A stretch of 40,743 nucleotides of DNA from Anaerolineales bacterium UBA5797 (GCA_002418205.1 DIDP01000077.1:1-40743); one strand, 5' to 3'. Counted from the first letter of the stretch, positions 32,846-39,894 are shown. The notes: generated by a model not told the origin, from the letters alone. A program made the numbers and translations.

Positions 32846-33613
32846 CTATTCGTGCGGGGGCCAGGGGACCTCGACAGGACCGCCATAGCCATGCTTTTCC
32901 TGCACATAGACGAGACCGTGGGATGGGACTGCACATCCCGGCTCGTCGTTCTCAACGGTGATGAAGGGGAAGTTCGTGCCGAGGGTTTCGAAGACCATCT
33001 CTCCATTTTCGCAGCGCCAGACTTCGACGATGTACTGGTGCATGGACTCGCTTTCATATTTCCCGGGGCTGATGGGGACCGCCTCCCACGTGATCTCGAC
33101 GCTGTTTCCGTCTCGAGTGGCTTTTGCCCAGCCCGGACCCGGATAATAGGGCGAAACCGGAAGTTTCAACCCGTGATATACGATCGGGAGACTTTTGGGA
33201 TCGCCTTCGATCTCCAGGAATATTGCGTTGACCCAGCATTTATTTTTGCCATCCACCCAGACCCAGTTGTTCGCGTCGGTGCGGCCGATGAGTTTGATGT
33301 TGGCGGTTTGATTCAGGGCATAAAGATAAAGATATTCCGCGCCGGGACCATAGCGACAACTCAACTTCTCGGCGATGACCCTGGCTTTTAGACTTTCCAC
33401 GGTGGGGATGGGTGTGGGGGTTGGAGGTTCGGTCGGTGCGAGGGTAAACGTCAGCGTGGGGATGGCGGTAAACGTTTCGGTGGCGGGAATGCCGGTTGGG
33501 GTGGAGCCAGGCAGCGGCGTGGCTGAAGCGGGTGTCCGATCCTGCCCGGTCATGTTGCAGGCAAATGTTGCCAGGAACACAACGATGGAAAAGAATAATC
33601 TTATTTGTCGCAT
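32846..33613 (-). CDS. lipoprotein with SH3-like domain
   Basis: The 255-residue protein has a lipoprotein signal (lipobox TFAC, Cys19), a Pro/Thr-rich linker (25-70), a bacterial SH3-like domain (about 75-135; VIAEKLSCRYGPGAEYLYLYAL then WVWVDGKNKCWVNA, quoted in part) and a C-terminal beta domain (about 150-255) resembling fibronectin type III. Two cysteines in the SH3 domain may form a disulfide. SH3b domains bind peptidoglycan or peptides. The mRNA is probably leaderless and the promoter carries a palindrome. No enzyme activity is apparent. Confidence 0.75.
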   Translation of the reverse strand: MRQIRLFFSIVVFLATFACNMTGQDRTPASATPLPGSTPTGIPATETFTAIPTLTFTLAPTEPPTPTPIPTVESLKARVIAEKLSCRYGPGAEYLYLYALNQTANIKLIGRTDANNWVWVDGKNKCWVNAIFLEIEGDPKSLPIVYHGLKLPVSPYYPGPGWAKATRDGNSVEITWEAVPISPGKYESESMHQYIVEVWRCENGEMVFETLGTNFPFITVENDEPGCAVPSHGLVYVQEKHGYGGPVEVPWPPHE

Positions 33614-33619
33614 GTTTGG

Positions 33620-33646
33620 ATTGTACTTGCTTTCACTTAAGTGAAA
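33620..33646 (-). promoter_or_regulatory. leaderless promoter with 16-bp palindrome
   Basis: On minus TACAAT (33620-33625) lies 6 nt before the lipoprotein ATG. Upstream, TTTCACTTAAGTGAAA (33631-33646) is a perfect palindrome covering the spacer and -35 region, where a repressor would block RNA polymerase. Confidence 0.55.
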
Positions 33647-33688
33647 AATAGTTCACCCCGGCCTGAGGGGGGCAGGTCGGGGTGAACT
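33643..33688 (-). terminator. terminator of the sulfurtransferase-sufE operon
   Basis: Arms of 16 nt (33650-33665 and 33673-33688, one G-U) form a stem followed on minus by ATTTTTC. It ends the sufE transcript and lies next to the palindrome of the following promoter. Confidence 0.85.
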
Positions 33689-33767
33689 GTTCATAGTTTA
33701 GCACGTGTTGCTGAAAAATGCAACGTCATTTTCTCTTAAAAAATCCCCCAAAAGTTCCAATGTAAAT

Positions 33768-34208
33768 TTACTCCGAGGGCTTTTCAAGCAGTCTGACGGC
33801 CTCCTGTTTCATGTGGGCGAGCACGCCGTGAAAACCGTTGAGACGCTGGGATGAAACCGCTTCCTGAAGGTTCATGGGCTGGTAGAAATCCGCGGGCACG
33901 GACAACACCTCTTCAGGGGTGCTGCCGTTCAACCCATTGGCAAGGATGGTGGCAAGCCCGCGCACGGTTGGCGATTGAGGCGGGATGTCGAAGTAAAAAT
34001 GGATGCCGCCATCCGGCTGTTTCTCTCCGAACAGGAACACGGGAGTCATGCACTCGGGTACGGGTTCCATCCTGTCGCGTTTATCCTTGAGCCAGTCGGG
34101 CAGGGGCGGAAAGGTCTCTGCATACGCGATCAACGTATCCAGTTTGTCTTCGCGCGTCATGCTGGCGAAATCGTCCACGATCTCTTGAAGTTTTGCAGGC
34201 AGGGACAT
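33768..34208 (-). CDS. sufE: SufE family cysteine-desulfurase activator
   Basis: SufE accepts persulfide sulfur from a cysteine desulfurase and passes it to iron-sulfur cluster assembly. The 146-residue protein carries the acceptor cysteine at Cys53 in EPVPECMTPVFL, near Cys51 of the E. coli protein, with the flanking blocks PPLPDWLKDKRDRMEPV and the C-terminal GLRGLAT-like helix (VRGLATILANGLNG). The ATG at 34208 lies 2 nt after the sulfurtransferase stop, so the pair is one operon. A sulfurtransferase handing persulfide to SufE is a reasonable pathway, but no cysteine desulfurase or suf scaffold is in this window. Confidence 0.88.
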   Translation of the reverse strand: MSLPAKLQEIVDDFASMTREDKLDTLIAYAETFPPLPDWLKDKRDRMEPVPECMTPVFLFGEKQPDGGIHFYFDIPPQSPTVRGLATILANGLNGSTPEEVLSVPADFYQPMNLQEAVSSQRLNGFHGVLAHMKQEAVRLLEKPSE

Positions 34209-34210
34209 GG

Positions 34211-35050
34211 TCACTTTTCTATCGGTGCGTCCACAAGGTTGCCCCATTCGGTCCACGAGCCGTCGTAGTTTCTGACGTTGGGGTAACCCAGCAGATATTT
34301 CAATACGAACCAGGTCAATGATGAGCGTTCGCCGATGCGGCAATACGCGACGACATCCCCGTCGGGTTTGATATCCCTGTCTTCGTAGAGCGTGCGCAAT
34401 TCATCGGCGGATTTGAACGTGCTGTCCGCTTCATTGACCGCCATCGCCCACGGGATGTTGACCGCGCCGGGGATGTGACCGCCGCGCGTCGCGCCCTCCT
34501 GCGGATAGTTCGGCATGTGCAGGAGTTCGCCGGTGTATTCTTTTGGCGAGCGGACGTCCACCAGCGGTTTTCGATCATTGCTGTGTCTGAGTACTTCATC
34601 GCGGAAGGCGCGGATGGACTTGTCCGGTTCCTTCGCGCGATAGGTTGTCTTCTGGTACGACGGGACTTCCTTGACGAGTGGGCGGTTTTCCTTTTCCCAT
34701 TTGAGGCGCCCGCCGTTCATGATCTTCAGGTTTTGGTGGCCGTAATATTGGAACAGCCACAGGGCGTAGCAGGCGAACCAATTGGACTTGTCGCCATAGA
34801 AGACGACCGTGGTTTCGTTGCTGATCCCGAGTTCGGAAGCCAGTTCTTCGAACTGTTCCCGGGTCAGGAAATCGCGGCGCAGCGGGTGTTGCAACGTCGA
34901 GAACCAGTCCACCTGTAAAGCGCCGGGGATGTGACCGATCGAGTACAGCAGGGGGTCCTCATCTGATTCAAGGATCCGGACTTTGGGATCCTCCGAATGG
35001 GCGGCAACCCATTCCGTTTCCACAAGGTATTCGGGGTGTGCGTATGTCAT
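34211..35050 (-). CDS. thiosulfate sulfurtransferase, tandem rhodanese (CysA-type)
   Basis: The enzyme moves sulfur from thiosulfate (or a related donor) to a thiol through a cysteine persulfide. The 279-residue protein has two rhodanese domains. The first (about 5-125) is inactive, with Asp87 at the catalytic position (FYGDKSN). The second (about 150-279) has Cys237 in the active loop AYCRIGERSS. The SIGHIPGALQ, KPLVDVRSPKEY and NYDGSWTEW blocks closely match actinobacterial CysA2/CysA3 proteins as I remember them. The ribosome binding site AAGGAAACC lies before the ATG. A Cys-containing leader ORF and a terminator-like leader precede it, and sufE follows. Confidence 0.92.
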   Translation of the reverse strand: MTYAHPEYLVETEWVAAHSEDPKVRILESDEDPLLYSIGHIPGALQVDWFSTLQHPLRRDFLTREQFEELASELGISNETTVVFYGDKSNWFACYALWLFQYYGHQNLKIMNGGRLKWEKENRPLVKEVPSYQKTTYRAKEPDKSIRAFRDEVLRHSNDRKPLVDVRSPKEYTGELLHMPNYPQEGATRGGHIPGAVNIPWAMAVNEADSTFKSADELRTLYEDRDIKPDGDVVAYCRIGERSSLTWFVLKYLLGYPNVRNYDGSWTEWGNLVDAPIEK

Positions 35051-35097
35051 GGTTTCCTTCCATTAATGATTTGTGATCGTGAGTTTATGCGTTCTCC

Positions 35098-35225
35098 AAA
35101 TAAAAAGCAGCCAACGGACCGGAGGATGGAACAGTAGACCATTCGTGAGCGACCCATGGCGGGGGCGTGCCACTGTCCCGGTTTGTTGACTGCTTATCGG
35201 CAGGGGAAATGATCTCAGGCAGTGG
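35098..35225 (-). promoter_or_regulatory. transcription attenuator leader of the sulfurtransferase-sufE operon
   Basis: Between the leader ORF and the sulfurtransferase gene, GCAGTCAAC (35185-35193) can pair with GTTGGCTGC (35107-35115), with inner helices CCGG/CCGG and GACAGT/ACTGTT. The stem is followed by TTTTTATTT, the form of an intrinsic terminator. Competing pairs exist: CCACTG (35220-35225), just after the leader stop, matches CAGTGG (35170-35175), and ACTGC matches GCAGT in the 5' terminator arm. Either pairing would break the terminator. Confidence 0.6.
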
Positions 35226-35276
35226 TTACGGTCCCCACCTTCGACACGCGCAATGGTTTAAGATTGATATCTTCAT
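35226..35276 (-). CDS. 16-residue Cys-containing leader peptide
   Basis: The ORF encodes MKISILNHCACRRWGP and ends at UAA. Cys codons at positions 9 (UGC) and 11 (UGU) fall about 18 nt before the first antiterminator arm. The ATG is about 10 nt after the predicted transcription start and has no clear ribosome binding site. Cysteine-rich upstream ORFs that act as cysteine-responsive attenuators are known before cysA2-type sulfurtransferase genes in mycobacteria. The layout here fits the same logic: a ribosome stalled at the Cys codons would leave the arm CCACTG free, while one finishing at the stop would cover it. Translation is inferred. Confidence 0.6.
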   Translation of the reverse strand: MKISILNHCACRRWGP

Positions 35277-35294
35277 AGTGTACTGATGAAAATC

Positions 35295-35322
35295 ATTTTA
35301 CGATTCTTACCGGGCTTGTCAA
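35295..35322 (-). promoter_or_regulatory. promoter of the sulfurtransferase leader
   Basis: On minus a perfect TTGACA (35317-35322) and TAAAAT (35295-35300) are separated by 16 nt. It ends the leader transcript's upstream limit, 17 bp beyond the 35339 membrane-protein gene stop. Confidence 0.75.
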
Positions 35323-35338
35323 GTCAAAAATATTTTGT

Positions 35339-35722
35339 TCAGGATGTAGTCATGTTTCGGGTCCCGTCGGCAATCCCGAGAAGCGATGCCATGCCCTGCA
35401 TCATCAGACTGCCGCCATATGCGATCATGTAATACTCCATGTCGCCGCGGACGACAGCCAGGTGGTATGTCCACACGATGGTCGCCGCGCCCAATGCGAC
35501 GAGCGCCAGACTGCCCAGGGCGATCAAGCCGGACCGGATGCTGATCACATTTCCCAGCCAGGTCAATCCGCCGATCAGGATCACGCCCAGCGCGGCAACG
35601 ACCTTGATAAACGTCCACAGCAGGATCGCATCCCGGATCTCACTGTTGGTCAGGCTGGCGAGCAGGATCACGCCTGCGAACAGGGAATTGACCAAAGCCA
35701 GAAGGATCGAAAGGGTTTTCAT
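35339..35722 (-). CDS. small four-span membrane protein of unknown function
   Basis: The 127-residue protein has four predicted membrane spans (about 5-25, 35-57, 66-86 and 100-118) separated by short loops. I do not recognise the family. No catalytic or binding motif stands out. A strong ribosome binding site (AGGAGG) lies 7 nt before the ATG at 35722; a GTG one codon earlier is the alternative. It lies 99 bp downstream of the GGDEF gene and 17 bp upstream of the sulfurtransferase leader promoter. Its own promoter is not obvious. Confidence 0.65.
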   Translation of the reverse strand: MKTLSILLALVNSLFAGVILLASLTNSEIRDAILLWTFIKVVAALGVILIGGLTWLGNVISIRSGLIALGSLALVALGAATIVWTYHLAVVRGDMEYYMIAYGGSLMMQGMASLLGIADGTRNMTTS

Positions 35723-35821
35723 CACGGCACCTCCTTATGGAATATATCCCCACCATACCGAAAAGAGACTCTCAGAGTCTACAGGAATACTGTCAATTTC
35801 TATAAAAGTCAGGCTGAATGT

Positions 35822-36904
35822 CTACCGCGCCACAACGACCCGGTTCTTGCCGGTCATTTTTGCGGAGGCGAGCGCCTTCTGCGCGGCTTCGAGCAATTGC
35901 CCTGCGGTATATCCGTGCTTGGGGTAGTAGGCAATCCCGATCGAGATCGAGGTCGGGTACAGCCAACCGTAGGAGGCCTGCTCGACGGTTGTCCGCAGCC
36001 GTTCGGCCACCATGCCAGCCTGGTCCGCGGTGGTGGCGGGCAGGATGATGATGAACTCATCGCCCATGCGCCAGCGGCCCAGAAAATCTCCGGGTCGCAG
36101 GGCGGCGCCCAGGGTCTGCGTGATCTTGCGGATGACATCATCCCCCGCTTCATATCCGTTGTTGTTGTATTGTTTGAGATTATCGCCGTCGATCAGGAAC
36201 AGGCTGAGTTGTTTGCTCTCAAGGATCGCCTCGCTGAGCAGCAGGTCCAGGCGGCGCTGGATGGCGAGCATGTTCGGCGCGCCGCTGACCGGGTCGGTGT
36301 AGGCGAGCTTGAACGTGTATTGCAGTGTCCCGCCGAGGGTCTCGATGCGCTTCGCCATCAGCTCGATCGCCTTTAAGGTGGCTGTATCCGCCTCGGACGT
36401 ATCCGCATCAAACACCTTGAACGGTTCCTCCCGGCTGGTCACTTCGATTTTTTCGTTAAGGTTTTTCCACACGACGGAAGGATTGAGCGGGGTGCCATCG
36501 GGAAAATGCAGGACGACCATGCGTACAACGGGCAGGTCCAGTTCGAGTTGCTGGGCCTCGCTGTTCAAACGGTCGAACAGTTTTCGGGCGGCGGCTTCGT
36601 GTTTCCTGTGTTTGCCACCGATGAGCACTGCCACGAAATTATCCCCCGAAATGCGGTATACGTTCGCTCCGGTCTCATCCTTGATGGCGATCCCCAGCCA
36701 GCGCAGGAGACTGTCTCCGTAATCGAACCCCTTGATCTGGTTGATATCGCGCAGCTGATATACATCCACCGCGATGAGCGAGACCACCTCGAGCATATCG
36801 TTCTCGAAGTTGTTATCGAGCGCCTTCGAGAAACTGACCAGGTTGCTGCTCCCCGTCAACAGGTCGACCTGGAAGAATGGGTTGGGCGAATCGAACTCTA
36901 CCAT
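35822..36904 (-). CDS. tandem GGDEF-domain protein with altered signature motifs
   Basis: GGDEF domains make cyclic di-GMP from two GTP. The 360-residue protein has two such domains and no membrane or sensor part. The first (about 12-160) carries SGDNF (86-90) where GGDEF is expected. The second (about 200-360) has DPVSGAPNM, the metal-site IDGDNLKQYNN (Asp239, Asp241) and YEAGD, but reads MGDEF (280-284). The second may retain activity since Asp, Glu and Phe remain; the first is probably inactive and may bind nucleotide or interact with the second. GGGAGG precedes the ATG and a -10 TATAAT lies at 36941-36946. A weak hairpin (35766-35780) follows the gene. Confidence 0.85.
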   Translation of the reverse strand: MVEFDSPNPFFQVDLLTGSSNLVSFSKALDNNFENDMLEVVSLIAVDVYQLRDINQIKGFDYGDSLLRWLGIAIKDETGANVYRISGDNFVAVLIGGKHRKHEAAARKLFDRLNSEAQQLELDLPVVRMVVLHFPDGTPLNPSVVWKNLNEKIEVTSREEPFKVFDADTSEADTATLKAIELMAKRIETLGGTLQYTFKLAYTDPVSGAPNMLAIQRRLDLLLSEAILESKQLSLFLIDGDNLKQYNNNGYEAGDDVIRKITQTLGAALRPGDFLGRWRMGDEFIIILPATTADQAGMVAERLRTTVEQASYGWLYPTSISIGIAYYPKHGYTAGQLLEAAQKALASAKMTGKNRVVVAR

Positions 36905-36951
36905 CGGGGCCTCCCGTGCCTGTCAACCAATCGATGCTCAATTATAGAACC

Positions 36952-36974
36952 AAAAACCCCGTCGGATGACGGGG
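36952..36974 (-). terminator. terminator of the rsgA-RNHCP unit
   Basis: On minus CCCCGTC and GACGGGG form a 7-bp stem around ATCC, followed by TTTTT. It directly adjoins the -10 element of the GGDEF gene. Confidence 0.85.
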
Positions 36975-36999
36975 TCTTCGATTTGTAACATTTTCTAAG

Positions 37000-37473
37000 T
37001 CAGAAGCGTTCGAGGAGGGGGATTTCCGCGAATTGACCATAGAGTTGGGCGTGGACGATCTCAACATCCCCCAACAGCACGATGCCCTGCTCTCCGCATC
37101 GAATGCGGATCTGACGGTCCAGGGTGCGGGAGGCATGGAAGACATCCATAATGGAATCAGGATCATCGTCCGCGGCGATGCGGTTGATCGATAGAGTCCC
37201 GCACTCCACGCATTGGTGGATCAACATCAACTCGCCTCCCGACCCAAGCCGGTACTTGTTCCTGCCCTTTTTCATGGTCAACCCGACGGGCTTCATCTGC
37301 CCCTTGCACGCGGACAGGCGGTCTCCCGCCGCGAACAGATCGAGATGACACGACCACAGACAATACGGGCAGTGGTTGCGGTTGTTGACGCCGGAAAGCA
37401 GGTGCGCGGCAGAAACGAGGTTGCGGCAATGCCCGCACCGGAAATCACCGAAGGAAGCGGCATGGGTTTTCAT
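37000..37473 (-). CDS. RNHCP domain zinc-ribbon protein
   Basis: The 157-residue protein is built on Cys pairs: CGHC (13-16), RNHCPYC (33-38), SCH (41-43) and QCVEC (about 92-96). The RNHCP block gives the family its name and is followed by DRLSACKGQMKPVGLTMKK. The domain is short, cytosolic and of unknown function; its cysteines most likely bind one or two zinc ions. The start overlaps the rsgA stop (ATGA), a tight coupling with a ribosome-assembly GTPase that suggests an RNA or ribosome-linked role. The C-terminal 55 residues form a small extra domain I do not recognise. Confidence 0.82.
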   Translation of the reverse strand: MKTHAASFGDFRCGHCRNLVSAAHLLSGVNNRNHCPYCLWSCHLDLFAAGDRLSACKGQMKPVGLTMKKGRNKYRLGSGGELMLIHQCVECGTLSINRIAADDDPDSIMDVFHASRTLDRQIRIRCGEQGIVLLGDVEIVHAQLYGQFAEIPLLERF

Positions 37474-38456
37474 AGCTCGCCCCGCAGGTTCATGTAACTC
37501 TTGTAACGGTGCGGACTGACGAGACCGTCCATCACTGCCTTGCGGATGGCGCAGCCCGGTTCGCGGTCGTGACGGCAGCTCAAGCCGAATTTGCATCCGC
37601 CTGCATGCTCCGCCATCTCGGGGAAGAGATAGGCGAGGTCATCGATGGAGATATTCCACAGACCGAACTCGCGCATGCCGGGAGTATCCACGATGGCGCC
37701 GCCGAATTCGAGTTCGAACATTTCGAGGTGCGTGGTGGTATGACGTCCCTTGCCCTGCCCGCCCTGGCTTACCTCCTTGACGCGCAGGCCCAGCCCCGGC
37801 TGGATGGCGTTCAGCAGGGAGGTCTTGCCCACGCCCGATTTGCCGATCAGCACGGAGTTCTTATCTTGCAGAAGGGACTTGAGTGCCTCCATTCCTTCGC
37901 CCGTCTTTGCGCTGACGGTTTGGACCGGGTACCCGGCACGGCGGTAGATCTCGAGGTCTGTCTCGAGCGCTTTGTTCTTCCATGCCAGGTCGAGTTTGGT
38001 GATGACGATCAGGGCTGGCAGGTCTGCCGCTTCCGCCGTGACGAGGTAGCGGTCGAGCAGGCCCCATTTGGGCGTGGGCTCCGCCACGGCGAACACAGGG
38101 ATGACCAGGTCCGCGTTGGCGACGATCACCTGCTCGAACACGCGTTGACCGGGGACGGGTGCGGGACGCGAGAGCTTGGAATTGCGAGGCAGGATCTCGT
38201 TAATGACGCCGCGCTCTCCTCCGGCATCCGTAAAGCGGACGCGGTCGCCGATGGCGATGGGGTCCACGTGCTCGATCTCACGCACCTCCATGACCCGGTG
38301 CCGCAGGGAGGTGGGATCGGCAATGGGATAGATCAGTTGTTTACGTATGAGGGACGAGAGTACGCAATCGATGTCTCGCCCGTTGGCGCGGACGGTGTAA
38401 TGTCCGAGTGTCTTGCGAAAGACGACGCCTGTGTCGTCTGGATTTTCGGTATGCAT
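37470..38456 (-). CDS. rsgA: ribosome small-subunit biogenesis GTPase
   Basis: RsgA is a circularly permuted GTPase that helps late maturation of the 30S subunit. The 328-residue protein has an N-terminal OB-fold (about 10-100), then the G motifs in permuted order: G4 (VITKLDLAWK) precedes G1 (GKSGVGKTSL), followed by HTTTHLEMF and G3 (DTPGMREFG). The C-terminal zinc finger is CKFGLSCRHDREPGC. I use the ATG at 38456, with AGGAAA upstream; the open frame continues about 60 codons further but has no family likeness. A separate short ORF with a strong ribosome binding site begins at 38565 in another frame and overlaps this start. Confidence 0.93.
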   Translation of the reverse strand: MHTENPDDTGVVFRKTLGHYTVRANGRDIDCVLSSLIRKQLIYPIADPTSLRHRVMEVREIEHVDPIAIGDRVRFTDAGGERGVINEILPRNSKLSRPAPVPGQRVFEQVIVANADLVIPVFAVAEPTPKWGLLDRYLVTAEAADLPALIVITKLDLAWKNKALETDLEIYRRAGYPVQTVSAKTGEGMEALKSLLQDKNSVLIGKSGVGKTSLLNAIQPGLGLRVKEVSQGGQGKGRHTTTHLEMFELEFGGAIVDTPGMREFGLWNISIDDLAYLFPEMAEHAGGCKFGLSCRHDREPGCAIRKAVMDGLVSPHRYKSYMNLRGEL

Positions 38457-38592
38457 TGTCAGGGTTTCCTGTAATTGTCGTAAAAATGAAGCGGTGCGAT
38501 AAACGCCCGTCCTGGCTTGCGCGGGCGGGTGACATTCCGTTGGTGTGAGGGACTTGTGCTGACATAAAACTTCGCTCCTTTCCTGTTTATCC

Positions 38593-38634
38593 GTTGGTTG
38601 AGTAGGCGGCGATAGCCGCTGTATCGAAACCAAC
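38593..38634. repeat. palindromic repeat, family 2, upstream of rsgA
   Basis: A copy of GTTGGTTGAGTAGGCGG ... TGTATCGAAACCAAC, matching the pair at 13524-13640, with a GGCGGC/GCCGC core stem. It lies in the 596-bp gene-poor region between rsgA and the GNAT gene. Confidence 0.85.
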
Positions 38635-38687
38635 AAGTAACCTGAGTATTTTGACTGGCGGTGGTTGCAGGTGTACGTCCATAGACT

Positions 38688-38712
38688 GCTCTTCGCTTCG
38701 CTCAGAATGACA
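38688..38712. repeat. short repeat, family 5 (TTCGCTTCGCTCAGAATGACA)
   Basis: The segment ends CTTCGCTTCGCTCAGAATGACA, a motif of the kind found scattered in many bacterial genomes. Only one half is seen here. Confidence 0.5.
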
Positions 38713-38725
38713 TGGCGATGTGATC

Positions 38726-38760
38726 AAACAAAAACCAGCCAGGGATGAATCCGTGGCTGG
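38726..38760 (-). terminator. second terminator of the orphan leader transcript
   Basis: On minus CCAGCCA and TGGCTGG form a 7-bp stem with a 12-nt loop, followed by TTTTTGTTTG. It lies downstream of the first terminator (38830-38865) and ends any read-through. Confidence 0.8.
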
Positions 38761-38829
38761 TGGGAGGTCGTCCAAAGGACAGGCGTCCCTGCGCAGGGAT
38801 GTGTGCAGGGAGGCGCGGCTGTTCCGGTT

Positions 38830-38865
38830 AAATAAAAACGCCACGGACATGGGGACGTCCGCGGC
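38830..38865 (-). terminator. first terminator after the orphan leader ORF
   Basis: On minus GCCGCGGAC and GTCCGTGGC pair over 9 bp (one G-U), followed by GTTTTTATTT. The sequence AACTGC next to the 5' arm can pair with GCAGTT at the end of the leader ORF, so a competing helix exists, as in an attenuator. Confidence 0.75.
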
Positions 38866-38894
38866 AGTTGTCGGGTTGAATCAGAAGACCTGGC

Positions 38895-38960
38895 TTAACT
38901 GCAATGCAGAGACGCGCCCATGCGGGTATAGCGAACAGGTACCGATGCTGATTTGAACAT
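38895..38960 (-). CDS. 21-residue orphan leader peptide
   Basis: The ORF has a strong ribosome binding site (AAAGGAG, 9 nt before ATG) and begins MFKSASVPVRYT; its last residues are LHCS, with a Cys codon (UGC) second from the end, then UAA. It has its own consensus promoter at 39000-39028 and two terminators after it. No gene lies between the terminators and rsgA. Upstream of rsgA a second ribosome binding site and start (38565) resemble it closely, with SAQVP as the opening residues. It may be a leader or a short secreted or regulatory peptide; translation is only predicted. Confidence 0.5.
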   Translation of the reverse strand: MFKSASVPVRYTRMGASLHCS

Positions 38961-38999
38961 AAAACGCGTCTCCTTTCTGTGAAGTAAATATCTGTCGGT

Positions 39000-39028
39000 A
39001 GTTTACCAACGGCTTGGGCGAATGTCAA
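39000..39028 (-). promoter_or_regulatory. consensus promoter of the orphan leader transcript
   Basis: On minus TTGACA (39023-39028) and TAAACT (39000-39005) are separated by 17 nt. It lies 24 bp downstream of the GNAT stop. Confidence 0.75.
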
Positions 39029-39052
39029 GGAAGTACGGAGGAAGTACAGAGA

Positions 39053-39871
39053 TCACTTCAAGGACATGTAAAAGTTTTCGATCTGGCAGAGATGCCGGAA
39101 CCCCATCCGTTTGTACACATTGAAGCCCATCTCGGAGGATTGCAGGACGCCGATGCGGTATCCCATGTCGCGCGCCTCCAGCAGAGGCTGGAGCGTAAGC
39201 GCCGCGCCAATGCCCTTGCCGCGCGCCTCGCGCAGGGTCGCCACGCAGTAGATGCCCGCCGCGCCTCCGCCGAGAAAAAGCGTGGAATTGGAAACCGGCT
39301 CGCCGTGCCAGTATCCCAGATAGTTGCGCATCGGCAGGTCCGGTCCCAGTTTCAGCCACAGATCATGCATCGGGGATTCCCATTCGGGCGGCAGACCATA
39401 TCCCTGGACGAACACCTTTACCCACGTCCGCAGGGACTCTTCATCCGCTGCAACACGGACCTCGAGTCCGTCCACCATTTTCGGGGACTCGTCCAGCGCC
39501 TGAAGATCGACCGCCATGCCGGGCGTGTCGTCCAGGAAGCCAAAGCCGTGTTCCGAAAGCGCTTGTTTCCAATTCGAAGGTGTGACGGGCGGTTCCAGCC
39601 ACCACGTGAATACATCGACTCCCCGCGAGCGATAATAGCGGATGGTCTCCTCGATGAAGGCATTGTCCCCTTCGTCATGATCATTGACGGCTGTAGCCAG
39701 CACGCCGTTGAACCACGGATGCGGCAAAGGCGTATGCCAGCGCACGAACTTGTGGTTCTCGAAACTGCTCTCCGGGAGGAATTTGCCCAAATACCGGAAG
39801 AAGTCGCACATATTCAGGCGGATGGACGCCACAAGCGCCTCATCCGATGTGTTGGTCTGGATGTGGTCCAT
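39053..39871 (-). CDS. GNAT family N-acetyltransferase
   Basis: The 272-residue protein ends in a GNAT domain (about 135-272). The acetyl-CoA binding motif is ATLREARGKGIGAALT, followed by GYRIGVLQSSEMGFNVYKRMGF, typical of the fold. The first 130 residues form a second, weaker GNAT-like half, so the protein resembles two-domain acetyltransferases such as those acting on small molecules or protein N-termini. The substrate is unknown. A TATAAT/TTGGGC promoter and AAAGGAG ribosome binding site precede it. It is separate from the YggT genes, which end at a terminator just upstream. Confidence 0.85.
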   Translation of the reverse strand: MDHIQTNTSDEALVASIRLNMCDFFRYLGKFLPESSFENHKFVRWHTPLPHPWFNGVLATAVNDHDEGDNAFIEETIRYYRSRGVDVFTWWLEPPVTPSNWKQALSEHGFGFLDDTPGMAVDLQALDESPKMVDGLEVRVAADEESLRTWVKVFVQGYGLPPEWESPMHDLWLKLGPDLPMRNYLGYWHGEPVSNSTLFLGGGAAGIYCVATLREARGKGIGAALTLQPLLEARDMGYRIGVLQSSEMGFNVYKRMGFRHLCQIENFYMSLK

Positions 39872-39894
39872 GCTCTCTCCTTTGGTTGGGTTCG

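Noticed and set aside
35098..35276. Resemblance of the sulfurtransferase leader to a TPP riboswitch (CUGAGA with a CCUG...GAUAA stretch) or a T-box (GGUGG..ACCG)
   Set aside because: The TPP core GAUCUGGAUAAUGCC is missing and the T-box motif is broken by an extra G. The leader ORF and terminator pairings explain the region better.
38587..38850. 87-codon minus-strand frame upstream of rsgA
   Set aside because: It runs through a terminator and two repeat elements, has no ribosome binding site and no family-like sequence.
38720..38995. Orphan transcript as a housekeeping RNA (4.5S, 6S, tmRNA or RNase P)
   Set aside because: None of the conserved sequence blocks of these RNAs is present; it carries a short ORF with a strong ribosome binding site instead.
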